Source: G965219965 sp965219965
GTDB lineage: Bacteria; Pseudomonadota; Alphaproteobacteria; RS24
Assembly (NCBI GenBank): GCA_965219965.1
Contig: OZ244796.1
Coordinates: 992,001 to 1,056,000 of the forward strand
Length of the DNA: 64,000 nt
Direction of reading: 5' to 3'
Under the pieces are notes generated by a model. It had not been told where the DNA came from, did no database searches, and was given only the letters and a program-made list of their open reading frames with translations. The translations under genes and the position numbers were made by a program. Positions 9,167-17,474 of this stretch are shown in pieces. How positions within the stretch are numbered: the stretch's first letter is position 1; every line of letters starts with the position of its first letter.

Positions 9167-10003
9167 CTATTGTGATGAGGCCAAGCGCATCGTGCCTGTT
9201 TCATGCGCGGCAAATTCAATTTTCGCTTGCGCCACCCAAGCGTCAAAAGCATCTTTTTCTACCACCTTAACCATTATCGGCATAAAGGCGTGGCGAATCC
9301 CGCAAAGCTCAGAACATTGGCCATAATAAGTGCCGGTTTTTTCCGCACGGAACCATGTTTCATTAAGCCGCCCCGGAATGGCGTCCACCTTGCTCCCAAA
9401 GGCGGGTATCGTCCAGCTATGAATAACATCCGCCGCCGTGACAATCACCCGCACAGTGGTGTTGACCGGCACAACCAGTGCATTATCCGTGGCCAGCAAA
9501 CGCGGCTGGCCGCTTTGCAAATCTTCTTCCTCAACCATAATGGCATCAAAAGCAAAATTGCCATGGTCGGGATATTCATAACCCCAATACCATTGATAGC
9601 CAATGGCTTTGACCGTCATATCAATTTCGGGAATGGTTTCTTGGTCGTGCAGAAGGCGGAAAGAAGGAATGGCAATCACCACCAAAATCAAAATGGGAAT
9701 GGCCGTCCATATCACTTCCAGCCATGTATTGTGACTGGTTTTTGACGGCTGAGGATTGGCTTTCGCATTAAAGCGCACCATAATGAACAGCAGTAAAAAC
9801 AAAACAAGCAGTGTCACGCCCGTCATTAATATCAGCAGAAAATCATTAAAAGATGTCACCCGTTCCATCATATTGGAAGCGGCGGGTTGGAAGCCTAACT
9901 GCCATGGTTCGGGCTGCGCCGCCAAAGCGGGGGTCAGCAAAACCCCTATCAAAATTATAGGGGATAAAACAAAACGGAAAGAAAAATTGATAGGCAAGCG
10001 CAT
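9167..10003 (-). CDS. coxB: Cytochrome c oxidase subunit II
   Basis: Carries the CuA centre that receives electrons from cytochrome c. The mature protein has two membrane helices and a periplasmic cupredoxin domain with the full CuA set GQCSELCGIRHAFMPI (two Cys, His, Met) plus the upstream SWTIPAFGSKVDAIPGR His. A cleavable signal peptide ends near ALAAQPEPW. There is no fused cytochrome c domain. ATG 10003 is chosen because AAGGTGGA lies upstream and it places the signal peptide at the N-terminus; ATG 10024 is also possible. It is the first gene of the oxidase operon, so the promoter should lie in 10025-10130. Confidence 0.95.
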   Translation of the reverse strand: MRLPINFSFRFVLSPIILIGVLLTPALAAQPEPWQLGFQPAASNMMERVTSFNDFLLILMTGVTLLVLFLLLFIMVRFNAKANPQPSKTSHNTWLEVIWTAIPILILVVIAIPSFRLLHDQETIPEIDMTVKAIGYQWYWGYEYPDHGNFAFDAIMVEEEDLQSGQPRLLATDNALVVPVNTTVRVIVTAADVIHSWTIPAFGSKVDAIPGRLNETWFRAEKTGTYYGQCSELCGIRHAFMPIMVKVVEKDAFDAWVAQAKIEFAAHETGTMRLASSQ

Positions 10004-10131
10004 AGTCTTAAAATCCACCTTCATTAATATCCATACCCCCCTTGGTTTAAGGGGAGATTCGGCTCTAATTATAAGCACGAAATGGGAAAAAATCCCATAA
10101 AGGATTGCGCCTCTGAGCGCATCTGCGACAC

Positions 10132-10171
10132 AATGCCCACCCCCTATTGGGTGGCAAAAGGCGGGGGCATT
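10132..10171. terminator. Imperfect GC-rich hairpin between coxB and tldD
   Basis: AATGCCCACCCCC at 10132 can pair imperfectly with GGCGGGGGCATT ending at 10171, around an inner TTGGGTGG segment. It stands between the divergent coxB and tldD genes, so it cannot terminate either of them in the usual sense. It may be a leader structure of tldD or simply part of the promoter region. Seen by eye; no energy was calculated. Confidence 0.3.
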
Positions 10172-10233
10172 TAATTTCGCCTTGTTTCACCCGCCCAGAC
10201 GGGGCAAATTGGGCGGATGATAGGAGCTATATA

Positions 10234-11673
10234 ATGACTGCACCCGACCCGAAAGCCTTGTTTTTCAATCCTGATTCAGACAATCAGGGCGTGGATGAAG
10301 CCCGCGCCCTGCAGCTGACCCAAGCTGCGCTGAAAGGGGCGGATGATGGCGAATTATTTTTAGAATATACCCTATCGGAGCATTTTGCTTTTGATGATAA
10401 CCGCCTCAAAGCGGCTAGTTTTGACACCGGACAAGGCTTTGGCCTGCGGGCGGTGGCGGGCGAGGCAACGGGCTTTGCCCATGCCACAGATATTTCCGCC
10501 CCTGCCATTCAACGCGCCGCCAAAGCCCTATCGCCCGTTTTATCGGGGCATACAGGCCAATGGGCCGATGCCCCGCAGGCGGCGGGCAAAGCTCTTTATG
10601 TCGGCGATAATCCGCTAGACGGGGAAGGCTTTGGCGATAAGCTCGCTTTGTTGGAAAAAATCAACGCCTATGCGCGGGCTAAAGATAATCGTGTGCGGCA
10701 AGTGTCCATTTCCCTTGCGGGGTCGTGGCAGGCAGTGGCGATTTTACGTCCCGATGCGCCACCCGTTTTTGACACCCGCCCTTTGGTGCGCCTTGATGTG
10801 TCCATTGTGGTGGGCGAAGGCGACCGCCAAGAATCTGGCCATTGCGGACGCGGCGGACGGGCGGGCTATGCCCAATGGTTGGCCGAAGAAAATTGGCAAA
10901 GCCAAGTGGATGAAGCCTTACGCGCCGCTTTGGTGAATTTAGACTCGATTGCCGCCCCTGCGGGTGAAATGGATGTGGTGCTGGGCGCGGGCTGGCCGGG
11001 CATTCTGCTCCATGAAGCGGTTGGGCATGGGCTAGAAGGCGATTTTCACCGCAAAAAAACTTCTGTGTTTTCAGGCCGCATGGGCGAACGGGTCGCAGCT
11101 AAAGGCGTGACCGTAATTGATGATGGCACATTAGCCGACAGGCGCGGCTCGCTGACCATTGATGATGAAGGCACGCCGAGCAGTCAAACCACCCTTATTG
11201 AAGACGGCATTTTATGCGGGCTGATGCAAGACCGTATGAATGCACGGCTCATGGGCATGCAGCCAACGGGCAATGGGCGGCGGGAAAGTTTTGCGTGCCA
11301 GCCCATGCCGCGCATGACCAACACCTATATGCCATCGGGCGATAAAACGCCGGAGGAAATTATTCAATCGGTGCAAAATGGCATTTACGCCACCAGCTTT
11401 GGCGGCGGGCAGGTGGATATTACTTCCGGCAAATTTGTTTTTTCCTGCACCGAGGCTTATGAAATTAAAAATGGCACGCTCGGTGCGCCGCTTAAAGGCG
11501 CGACCCTTATCGGCACGGGCGCGGAAACCATGCAACGCATTTCTATGATAGGCAATGATATGCAATTAGATGAAGGCATTGGCACTTGCGGCAAGGACGG
11601 GCAAGGTGTGCCTGTAGGCGTTGGCCAGCCGACTTTGCGAATAGACGGGCTGACAGTTGGCGGCACGGGTTGA
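10234..11673 (+). CDS. tldD: Metalloprotease TldD
   Basis: The zinc-bearing subunit of the TldD/TldE protease, which cleaves unfolded peptides and in E. coli matures microcin B17 and degrades CcdA. It has 479 residues, normal for the family. The zinc site is LLHEAVGHGLEGDFHRK, an HExxxH motif (His260, Glu261, His265). ATG 10234 follows AGGAG at 10222-10226. The partner tldE is present in the window but 6.7 kb away (18380). Here tldD is directly upstream of a secreted-protease lipoprotein gene on the same strand, 17 bases apart, suggesting one transcript. Confidence 0.96.
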   Translation: MTAPDPKALFFNPDSDNQGVDEARALQLTQAALKGADDGELFLEYTLSEHFAFDDNRLKAASFDTGQGFGLRAVAGEATGFAHATDISAPAIQRAAKALSPVLSGHTGQWADAPQAAGKALYVGDNPLDGEGFGDKLALLEKINAYARAKDNRVRQVSISLAGSWQAVAILRPDAPPVFDTRPLVRLDVSIVVGEGDRQESGHCGRGGRAGYAQWLAEENWQSQVDEALRAALVNLDSIAAPAGEMDVVLGAGWPGILLHEAVGHGLEGDFHRKKTSVFSGRMGERVAAKGVTVIDDGTLADRRGSLTIDDEGTPSSQTTLIEDGILCGLMQDRMNARLMGMQPTGNGRRESFACQPMPRMTNTYMPSGDKTPEEIIQSVQNGIYATSFGGGQVDITSGKFVFSCTEAYEIKNGTLGAPLKGATLIGTGAETMQRISMIGNDMQLDEGIGTCGKDGQGVPVGVGQPTLRIDGLTVGGTG

Positions 11674-11690
11674 ATTTAAGAGGGACGCAA

Positions 11691-13166
11691 GTGGACGCTT
11701 TATTCGTAAAAAAAATCACTGCCGCGATTGTCGCCGCAACTCTGCTGGCCGCTTGTGGGGGTGGCGGTGGGGGTGGCGGTGAAGACCCGCAACTGACCCG
11801 TTTGCGGCAGGAAAATGCACGGCTTAAAGAAGACCTTGCTGGACAAACCCGCATCGCCCAAACGCGCCAAGAAGAAATTACCGCGCTCAATACGCAAAAA
11901 GCTGACATTGAAGCCCGCCTCGCCGCTTTGCAAACCACATCGCAAAGGGACGAGGCTGAAATTGCCGCGCTGAATACGCAAAAAGCAGAAATTGAAGCCC
12001 AGCTGGCCGCTTTGCGCGAAACTTTGCGCCCCACGCCCCAGCCTTTAACCATACCCACAGGCGTGACCGCACCTGCGGGTTATGATTTCACCAATTTTGG
12101 TGAACCATCTAATGTGATGAACGCCCACGCCGCTGTGACCAGCATATTGCAAACTTATAATCAAACATTTGATGCCGATAATTTACCCATAGCCGTGCGC
12201 GATACAGGCGCGGCGATGGCATGGCAAGAAGGCTGGACGGGCAAGGGTGTGAAAATTGGTCATTTGGATAATTTCCTGCTCCCCACCATTCGCATAGGCC
12301 GTTTTGCCGCCGACCAATTTAGCCATGGCCAATTTGTGCGGGCGGTTTATACGCAAATCGCCCCAGAGGCGAGCTATAGCCAACGCCAAATTGATTTATT
12401 TTGCACAGGCCGCCAAGCGGGGCAAATGAGTGACGCTTTTGATTATTTTAACACCAATGGCTTTCACATTCTCAACGCCTCTTTTGGCTTAAACCGATAT
12501 AATAGTGATGGCTGTAGTGCTGTTCCCAATCCGCGCCTGCGTACCCAAGCCCAATGGGACGCGATTGTTGCGGCGCAAAGTGCTGACCAAACTTTTTTGA
12601 AATATGCTTTGCCCAGCCGTTTGTCAGATACTTATAACGCAAATCTTTTAGTGGTTATGAGTGCGGGCAATGCGGCGGTGAATTGCCCGCATCACACAAG
12701 CGGGTGTAAATTACGCGCCGCCGCGCTTTTGAGTCTCCGCGCCCAAACCGATGCCAATGGCGTGACCACAATGGCCGATGCGGGCGATAGAATTATATTT
12801 GTCGGCGCATTGGCCGATGACACAGATGACGACCCCGACACGAATGCGCTGGCCAGCTATTCGCATGCGGCAGGGCTATTGCCTGAAGATTATATTGTCG
12901 CCCATGATGATATTTTCTCACGCAGTGATGGGGCTGGCACATCTTTTGCCGCCCCGCGTGTAACGGGGGCGGCGGCTTTGGTGCGGCATAAATTTCCCAA
13001 TCTCACTGGCCCGCAATTAAAACAGGTTTTACTACAAACCGCCATTGACCTTGACGCCAGCACGGGTGCGCCCGGCACAGATGGCCCCGATGCCACATAT
13101 GGCTATGGCAAACTCAGTATCCCCAACGCCCTGTCCCCTATCGGGCGGGTGCGGGCGCAACCATGA
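11691..13166 (+). CDS. S8 subtilisin-like lipoprotein with N-terminal coiled coil
   Basis: A 491-residue surface or periplasmic lipoprotein protease. GTG 11691, after AGGGA, gives a short basic N-terminus, a hydrophobic stretch and the lipobox LLAAC, then eight Gly (a CGGGG tether). Residues about 30-120 form a coiled coil holding two copies of a 28-residue unit (EITALNTQKADIEARLAALQ and EIAALNTQKAEIEAQLAALR). The peptidase domain follows: Asp193 in KIGHLDN, His212 in FSHGQFV, a likely oxyanion Asn in VVMSAGN, Ser418 in GTSFAAPRVTGAAALV. The Asp-to-His spacing is very short and the Asp and His motifs are degenerate relative to classical subtilisins. It ends in LSPIGRVRAQP without an autotransporter barrel. 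It is paralogous to the gene at 13423. Confidence 0.85.
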   Translation: MDALFVKKITAAIVAATLLAACGGGGGGGGEDPQLTRLRQENARLKEDLAGQTRIAQTRQEEITALNTQKADIEARLAALQTTSQRDEAEIAALNTQKAEIEAQLAALRETLRPTPQPLTIPTGVTAPAGYDFTNFGEPSNVMNAHAAVTSILQTYNQTFDADNLPIAVRDTGAAMAWQEGWTGKGVKIGHLDNFLLPTIRIGRFAADQFSHGQFVRAVYTQIAPEASYSQRQIDLFCTGRQAGQMSDAFDYFNTNGFHILNASFGLNRYNSDGCSAVPNPRLRTQAQWDAIVAAQSADQTFLKYALPSRLSDTYNANLLVVMSAGNAAVNCPHHTSGCKLRAAALLSLRAQTDANGVTTMADAGDRIIFVGALADDTDDDPDTNALASYSHAAGLLPEDYIVAHDDIFSRSDGAGTSFAAPRVTGAAALVRHKFPNLTGPQLKQVLLQTAIDLDASTGAPGTDGPDATYGYGKLSIPNALSPIGRVRAQP

Positions 13167-13422
13167 AAGGCAGGCAATGAAAATGAAACAAGTTATCCAC
13201 TTTAACAAAGTAGCGGCAAGTTTATTAAGGCTTGCCAAGCAGGCGCAATCCGTTCTAATTTTCCAGTGTATCAACTTTATCCAGTGCAGCCCTATGTCGG
13301 GTTGCCTGCCCGATAGAACACCCTTTGGGAAAAAGGCGGGGCTTCTTTTCTACTGGATAAGTTGATACAACAGCCCGGCACCTCTGTGGAGTCGGACGCT
13401 CAACAATATAGAGGAGGCAAAA
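13167..13422. other. Intergenic region between the two S8 genes, with an imperfect inverted repeat
   Basis: This 256-base gap contains GTATCAACTTTATCCAG (13268-13284) and, about 70 bases on, its near-exact reverse complement CTGGATAAGTTGATAC (13353-13368), differing by one inserted T. Between them is a G+C-rich stretch. A reading frame of 62 codons (ATG 13177 to TAA ending 13365, beginning MKMKQVIHFNKVAASLL) runs through it and has GGCAGG upstream, but it resembles nothing I know and its end coincides with the repeat, so I do not call it a gene. The arrangement could be a long stem-loop between the paralogues or a small element bounded by terminal inverted repeats. Confidence 0.5.
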
Positions 13423-14640
13423 ATGAACGCCCTGTTTTCAAAAAAAATTTTCACCATCATTATGGCAACAACCATGCTCGCCGCTTGCGGTGGCGGCGGG
13501 GGCGGTGGTTCTAAAACCAGCACCAGCCCTGCCGCATCTGCTCCCTTTCCTTATGACAGCACGCAAGGCACGCCGTCCAATTTTGCGGATGCTGTGGACG
13601 GCTTTCGGACATTTTACGAGGCGGAATTTTCTGACACGCTAACTTCGTCTCAAATCCAACAACTTAAAGCTATTCCGCAAGCTGATTTTCTCAATCAAAT
13701 TAATTCACAATCTTTGATTGCCACACGCGACACAAGAGCCGATGCCGCATGGCGTTCGGGCTGGACAGGCAAAGGCGTGAAAGTCGGCCATTTAGATGAT
13801 TTCCAAACCAGAGACATACTCTTTGCCCCCGAAGGAATTCCCACGTTTAAAAGTCATGGCGGCTTAACCCGCTTGGTGACATTTCAAGTCGCTCCCGAAA
13901 TTGACCACTCCGCCCGACAAATGACTTTTAGTTGCTCCGTCACGGAAGCCACACGGCGCAACCAAGTAACAAGTGCCTATAATCATTTTAACCAAAATGG
14001 CTATCACATTGTTAATAATTCATGGGGGTCGGAACGCTATGATGATGGCACATGTTCGGGCAGTCCGGGCTTAGCGTCTCTCACCGAATGGCAAAACGAT
14101 ATTGCGTCATATAAAAACGAACAAGTTTTGCTCAATGTAGCGCAAGGATTAGACAAATCGGGCAGTTATGACCGCAATATGCTTTTTGTCTGGTCGGCGG
14201 GGAATTTCGGCGCAGAATGTTCTGGCGGTATTTCAGCTTGCAATTTAGAAGCGGCAACGCTCAAACAATTACGCGATGATGGTGACAGCGCGGCGGGCGC
14301 ACGGATGGTTTTTGTTGGCGCGGTGGTAGATGATGGTTCAAACCGCATCGCCCCCTATTCAGTGACGGCTGGCACAATGGGTAATGATTATATGGTCGCC
14401 CATGATGATGTTTTGGATAAAGGCGATGAGGCAGGCACATCTTTTTCCGCCCCCCGTGTGGCGGGAGCGGCGGCACTGGTGCGGCATAAATTTCCTAATT
14501 TAGACGGCCCAGCCCTCAAGCAAGTGCTGTTGCAAACGGCAGATGATTTAGGCGCACCGGGCGTAGATAGCATTTTCGGGCATGGCAAGCTCAATGTGCT
14601 AAACGCACTCTCCCCGATTGGGCGGGTGCGAGCAAGGTAA
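13423..14640 (+). CDS. S8 subtilisin-like lipoprotein (paralogue, no coiled coil)
   Basis: A 405-residue lipoprotein protease, a second copy of the preceding family. ATG 13423 has a strong GAGGAGG site. The lipobox is MLAAC, followed by a poly-Gly tether and a Ser/Thr/Pro-rich spacer in place of the coiled coil. The catalytic residues are Asp125 (KVGHLDD), His145 (KSHGGLTRLV) and Ser340 (GTSFSAPRVAGAAALV), with the oxyanion Asn in VWSAGN. The shared phrases WRSGWTGKGVK, HDDVLDKG and NALSPIGRVRAR show it arose by duplication. Four or more Cys occur at equivalent places in both copies (SCSV, GTCSGS, ECSG, ACNLE), suggesting disulfides outside the cytoplasm. Substrates unknown. Confidence 0.85.
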   Translation: MNALFSKKIFTIIMATTMLAACGGGGGGGSKTSTSPAASAPFPYDSTQGTPSNFADAVDGFRTFYEAEFSDTLTSSQIQQLKAIPQADFLNQINSQSLIATRDTRADAAWRSGWTGKGVKVGHLDDFQTRDILFAPEGIPTFKSHGGLTRLVTFQVAPEIDHSARQMTFSCSVTEATRRNQVTSAYNHFNQNGYHIVNNSWGSERYDDGTCSGSPGLASLTEWQNDIASYKNEQVLLNVAQGLDKSGSYDRNMLFVWSAGNFGAECSGGISACNLEAATLKQLRDDGDSAAGARMVFVGAVVDDGSNRIAPYSVTAGTMGNDYMVAHDDVLDKGDEAGTSFSAPRVAGAAALVRHKFPNLDGPALKQVLLQTADDLGAPGVDSIFGHGKLNVLNALSPIGRVRAR

Positions 14641-14648
14641 TAGGAGAC

Positions 14649-15215
14649 GTGATGATGAAACATATATTTCTTTTTCTATGCGGGCTTTTGCTAGGCGTGG
14701 GCAGTGCGCCCCATGCGAAAGCTGATGAATTTGCCCAAGCCGCTATGCAACGCATTACTTATATACAGGCCGAAAGCAATCATCTTATCGCGCCGGTTTG
14801 GTCGGGTTTTTTCACCGCCTATAATGGAACGCATTATGACGTAACCAGCTTTTATGAAAGCACCCGCGTGCATTTTAATGTCAAAACCGCGCTGAACATT
14901 TACAACACGCCGCGCTTGCGGCTTGATATGCCCCTGCATTTTGACAATGGCTATAAGGCAACCTTGCAACAAACCAGCCGTTATATAGGGCTGGGCATTG
15001 CCGCTTATGGGCAGCTAAAGCGCAACCTATCGGCCAGCCTGCATGTGTTTGACCTGCTCCAGCATGGCGGCAAAACCCGCGAACAGCCTTGCTATGATGA
15101 TTTTTCGCGTGCCTTTCATTGCGGCACAGGCCACGCATGGACCGATGTCGCCGATGTGGTTAATCAGCGTTACATTAAGCCGTCCGTCCAGCTTCATTTA
15201 TTTTACAGCTTCTAA
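14649..15215 (+). CDS. Exported protein, probable small outer-membrane beta-barrel
   Basis: A 188-residue protein not recognised by name. A signal peptide (residues 1-25, cleavage near HAKA/DEF) is followed by about 160 residues with alternating polar/apolar strands (ITYIQAESN, RVHFNVKTALNIY, LRLDMPLHF, YIGLGIAAYGQLKRNLSASL). It ends in QLHLFYSF, the aromatic C-terminal signature that the BAM complex recognises. It has one Cys pair (CYDDF, FHCGTG). It starts eight bases after the second S8 gene on the same strand, so it is probably co-expressed. I infer an outer-membrane partner or anchor for the proteases, perhaps a relic of an autotransporter barrel split from the protease. Function not demonstrated. 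Confidence 0.7.
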   Translation: MMMKHIFLFLCGLLLGVGSAPHAKADEFAQAAMQRITYIQAESNHLIAPVWSGFFTAYNGTHYDVTSFYESTRVHFNVKTALNIYNTPRLRLDMPLHFDNGYKATLQQTSRYIGLGIAAYGQLKRNLSASLHVFDLLQHGGKTREQPCYDDFSRAFHCGTGHAWTDVADVVNQRYIKPSVQLHLFYSF

Positions 15216-15222
15216 AAAGCCC

Positions 15223-16581
15223 TTACAAAGATAAAGCGTCAAAAAGCGGGCGCATATCGCCGCCCCATGCGCCATGATATTTTTCCAGCAATATCTCGGC
15301 GGGCGTGCGTCCCGTTTCGGCCACTTCGTGCAATGGTTGCAAAAACTGGCTTTCATCTTTGCCGTCATCATCTAATTTGCCCCGCGCCTTTAGCCCCGCA
15401 TCGGCGAGGGCAAGCATATCACGGGCGAGATTTTGCATTGTGCCGTCACGGAAAGGCGTGTGCAAACCCGTCACTGGTGCGTGGGTGCGTAAATAATCGC
15501 GCTCTTCTTGCGTCCAATCGCTAATCATGGCGACCGCTTTTTTTTGTGTCGGCGCGTCATAAAGCAAGCCAACCCATAAGGCTGGCAAAGCACATAGCCG
15601 CCCATCGGCACCGCTATCGGCACCGCGCATTTCAATAAAACGCTTCAGCCGTGCTTCGGGGAATAGCGTGCCGAGATGATTTTCCCAATCCCGCGCTGTG
15701 GGCTTTTCGCCCATTAAAGCTGGACACGCCCCGTGCATAAAATCACGAAAGCTCATGCCCAGCGCGTCAATATATTGGCCATCGCGGATAATAAAATACA
15801 TTGGCACATCAAGCGCGTATTCCACATAGCGTTCAAAACCAAAATTTTCCTCAAACACAAATGGCAATATGCCCGTGCGGGCGGGGTCTAAATCTGTCCA
15901 CGCAAAAGAACGCTCCGATAAATTTCCCGTCGGCTGGCCAGCGCGGAAAGGTGAATTGGCAAAAAGTGCGGTGGCCAGAGGTTGCAGTGCCAGCCCGATA
16001 CGCATTTTTTCCACCATGTCGGCCTCAGAGGCAAAGTCCAAATTAACCTGCACAGTCGCCGACAAATACATCATATCTAATCCATATCGGCCTGTGGACG
16101 GCATATAGCGGCGCATTAAATCATAGCGGCCCTTGGGCATTTGCGCCGCATCGGCCAGCTCCCATAGCGGCGAAAAGCCAATGCCCATATAGCCTTGATT
16201 AAGCCCATCGCCGATTTGGCGCACTTCTTGAAGATGGGTGTTCACTTCGCGGCAAGTTTGGTGAATGGTTTCAAGCGGTGCGCCTGAAAGCTCCAACTGC
16301 CCGCCCGGCTCTAATGTCACCGAACCGCCGCCCTGCTTCGGCGGGCGGGTGAGGCCAATAATTTGGCCATTTTCAAAATTGCCCTGCCAGCCAAATTGCT
16401 GCAAGCCTTCCAGCATAGCCTTAATGCCGCCTGCGCCATCATAAGGCAAAGGCGCGAGGCTGGTTTTATCAAAACCAATTTTTTCATGCTCCGTGCCAAT
16501 GCGCCACGCGCTTGGCGGTTTGCATCCCTGCGCCAGCCAATCGGTTAAAAGGGCGGTGCTGTCAAGCCTATCATCAGCCAT
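15223..16581 (-). CDS. gshA: Glutamate-cysteine ligase (GCS2 / plant-like type)
   Basis: Makes gamma-glutamylcysteine, the first step of glutathione synthesis, in the cytoplasm. It has 452 residues. Landmarks are WRIGTEHEKIGFD near the N-terminus (metal-binding glutamates), GGSVTLEPGGQLELSGAP, the MYLSATVQVNLDFASE strand and FVFEENFGFERYVEYALDVP. These define the plant/alphaproteobacterial class rather than the E. coli class. ATG 16581 is preceded by GGGGAG; an upstream ATG at 16593 lacks one. The gene follows rsmE on the same strand. Confidence 0.95.
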   Translation of the reverse strand: MADDRLDSTALLTDWLAQGCKPPSAWRIGTEHEKIGFDKTSLAPLPYDGAGGIKAMLEGLQQFGWQGNFENGQIIGLTRPPKQGGGSVTLEPGGQLELSGAPLETIHQTCREVNTHLQEVRQIGDGLNQGYMGIGFSPLWELADAAQMPKGRYDLMRRYMPSTGRYGLDMMYLSATVQVNLDFASEADMVEKMRIGLALQPLATALFANSPFRAGQPTGNLSERSFAWTDLDPARTGILPFVFEENFGFERYVEYALDVPMYFIIRDGQYIDALGMSFRDFMHGACPALMGEKPTARDWENHLGTLFPEARLKRFIEMRGADSGADGRLCALPALWVGLLYDAPTQKKAVAMISDWTQEERDYLRTHAPVTGLHTPFRDGTMQNLARDMLALADAGLKARGKLDDDGKDESQFLQPLHEVAETGRTPAEILLEKYHGAWGGDMRPLFDALSL

Positions 16582-16645
16582 AAATCTCCCCAATCCTTTC
16601 AGATGGCCGCTTTACCATTGCCGCACCTTATACGCAAACGCAAGC

Positions 16646-17413
16646 TCAAGTCCAATCGCCGATTTGCATTTGCACCGCCGCCAAGGCGGCAATGGCGGCT
16701 GTATCGGTGCGTAAAATGCGCGGACCAAGCGAAAGCGCAACACTGCCCGCCTGCTGGCGCAAAGCCTCGCGCTCATCAGGGGCAAAGCCGCCCTCAGGGC
16801 CGACCAGCACGCCAATGCTTTGGGTGCGTAAATCCGCCAGCGCGTCCAGCCCTGCGCCGCATGGGGCGGCTTCATCGCAAAAAATCAGCCGCCTTTGCGG
16901 GGCGTGCTGTTCGCAATTTTTCAGCAAATCGTCCAGTGCCAGCACCGCGCCTATTTCTGGCACTTGCAACAGGCCGCATTGCTCAGCCGCTTCAATCGCA
17001 TTAGCGGCCATGCGCTCTTTATTCACCCGCCCCATTTGCGTGTGCTGGGTCATGATTGGCACAAGTTTGGCCGCGCCCATTTCAGTGGCCTTTTGCACCA
17101 GAAAATCCAGCCGCATTTTTTTCACAGGCGCGAAGAACAGCCAAATATCGGCCAGCTTGGTTTGGTCGCGCCGCTTTGCTTGCACCTTTAGCACCGCCTT
17201 TTTGCGCTCAAGCACGGCCAGCTCTGCCGCCCATTCGCCGTCACGGCCATTAAAAACCAACAGCCCTGCGCCTGCCTGACAACGCATTACATTTTTCAAA
17301 TAATGCACTTGGCTCTCATTGGGCGCAATCTCCGCCCCTGCCGCAAGCGGAGCGTCAATATAAAGGCGGATTTTGCGGCTCTGAGAATTATCACAAGAAT
17401 TATCAATGGGCAT
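16646..17413 (-). CDS. rsmE: 16S rRNA m3U1498 methyltransferase
   Basis: A SPOUT-fold enzyme of 255 residues that methylates U1498 of 16S rRNA using S-adenosylmethionine. The C-terminal knot motifs VGPEGGFAPDEREAL and LGPRILRTDTA are complete, and the N-terminal PUA-like part has HYLKNVMRCQAG and FNGRDGEW. AGAGGA lies upstream of ATG 17413. It is divergent from ubiA (61 bases apart) and upstream of gshA. Confidence 0.96.
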   Translation of the reverse strand: MPIDNSCDNSQSRKIRLYIDAPLAAGAEIAPNESQVHYLKNVMRCQAGAGLLVFNGRDGEWAAELAVLERKKAVLKVQAKRRDQTKLADIWLFFAPVKKMRLDFLVQKATEMGAAKLVPIMTQHTQMGRVNKERMAANAIEAAEQCGLLQVPEIGAVLALDDLLKNCEQHAPQRRLIFCDEAAPCGAGLDALADLRTQSIGVLVGPEGGFAPDEREALRQQAGSVALSLGPRILRTDTAAIAALAAVQMQIGDWT

Positions 17414-17474
17414 TATCTTTTCCTCTGCTCTTGTATCAGGATATAGGAATCTGGCACATTGGGGAATGTTTCCT

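Noticed and set aside
13188..13200. TTATCCACT resembling a DnaA box
   Set aside because: A single imperfect 9-mer without a cluster or AT-rich unwinding element; not evidence of an origin.
13177..13365. A 62-codon reading frame between the two S8 lipoprotease genes
   Set aside because: It has a possible ribosome site, but no recognisable domain, and its end falls inside the inverted repeat; codon use is unlike the neighbours.
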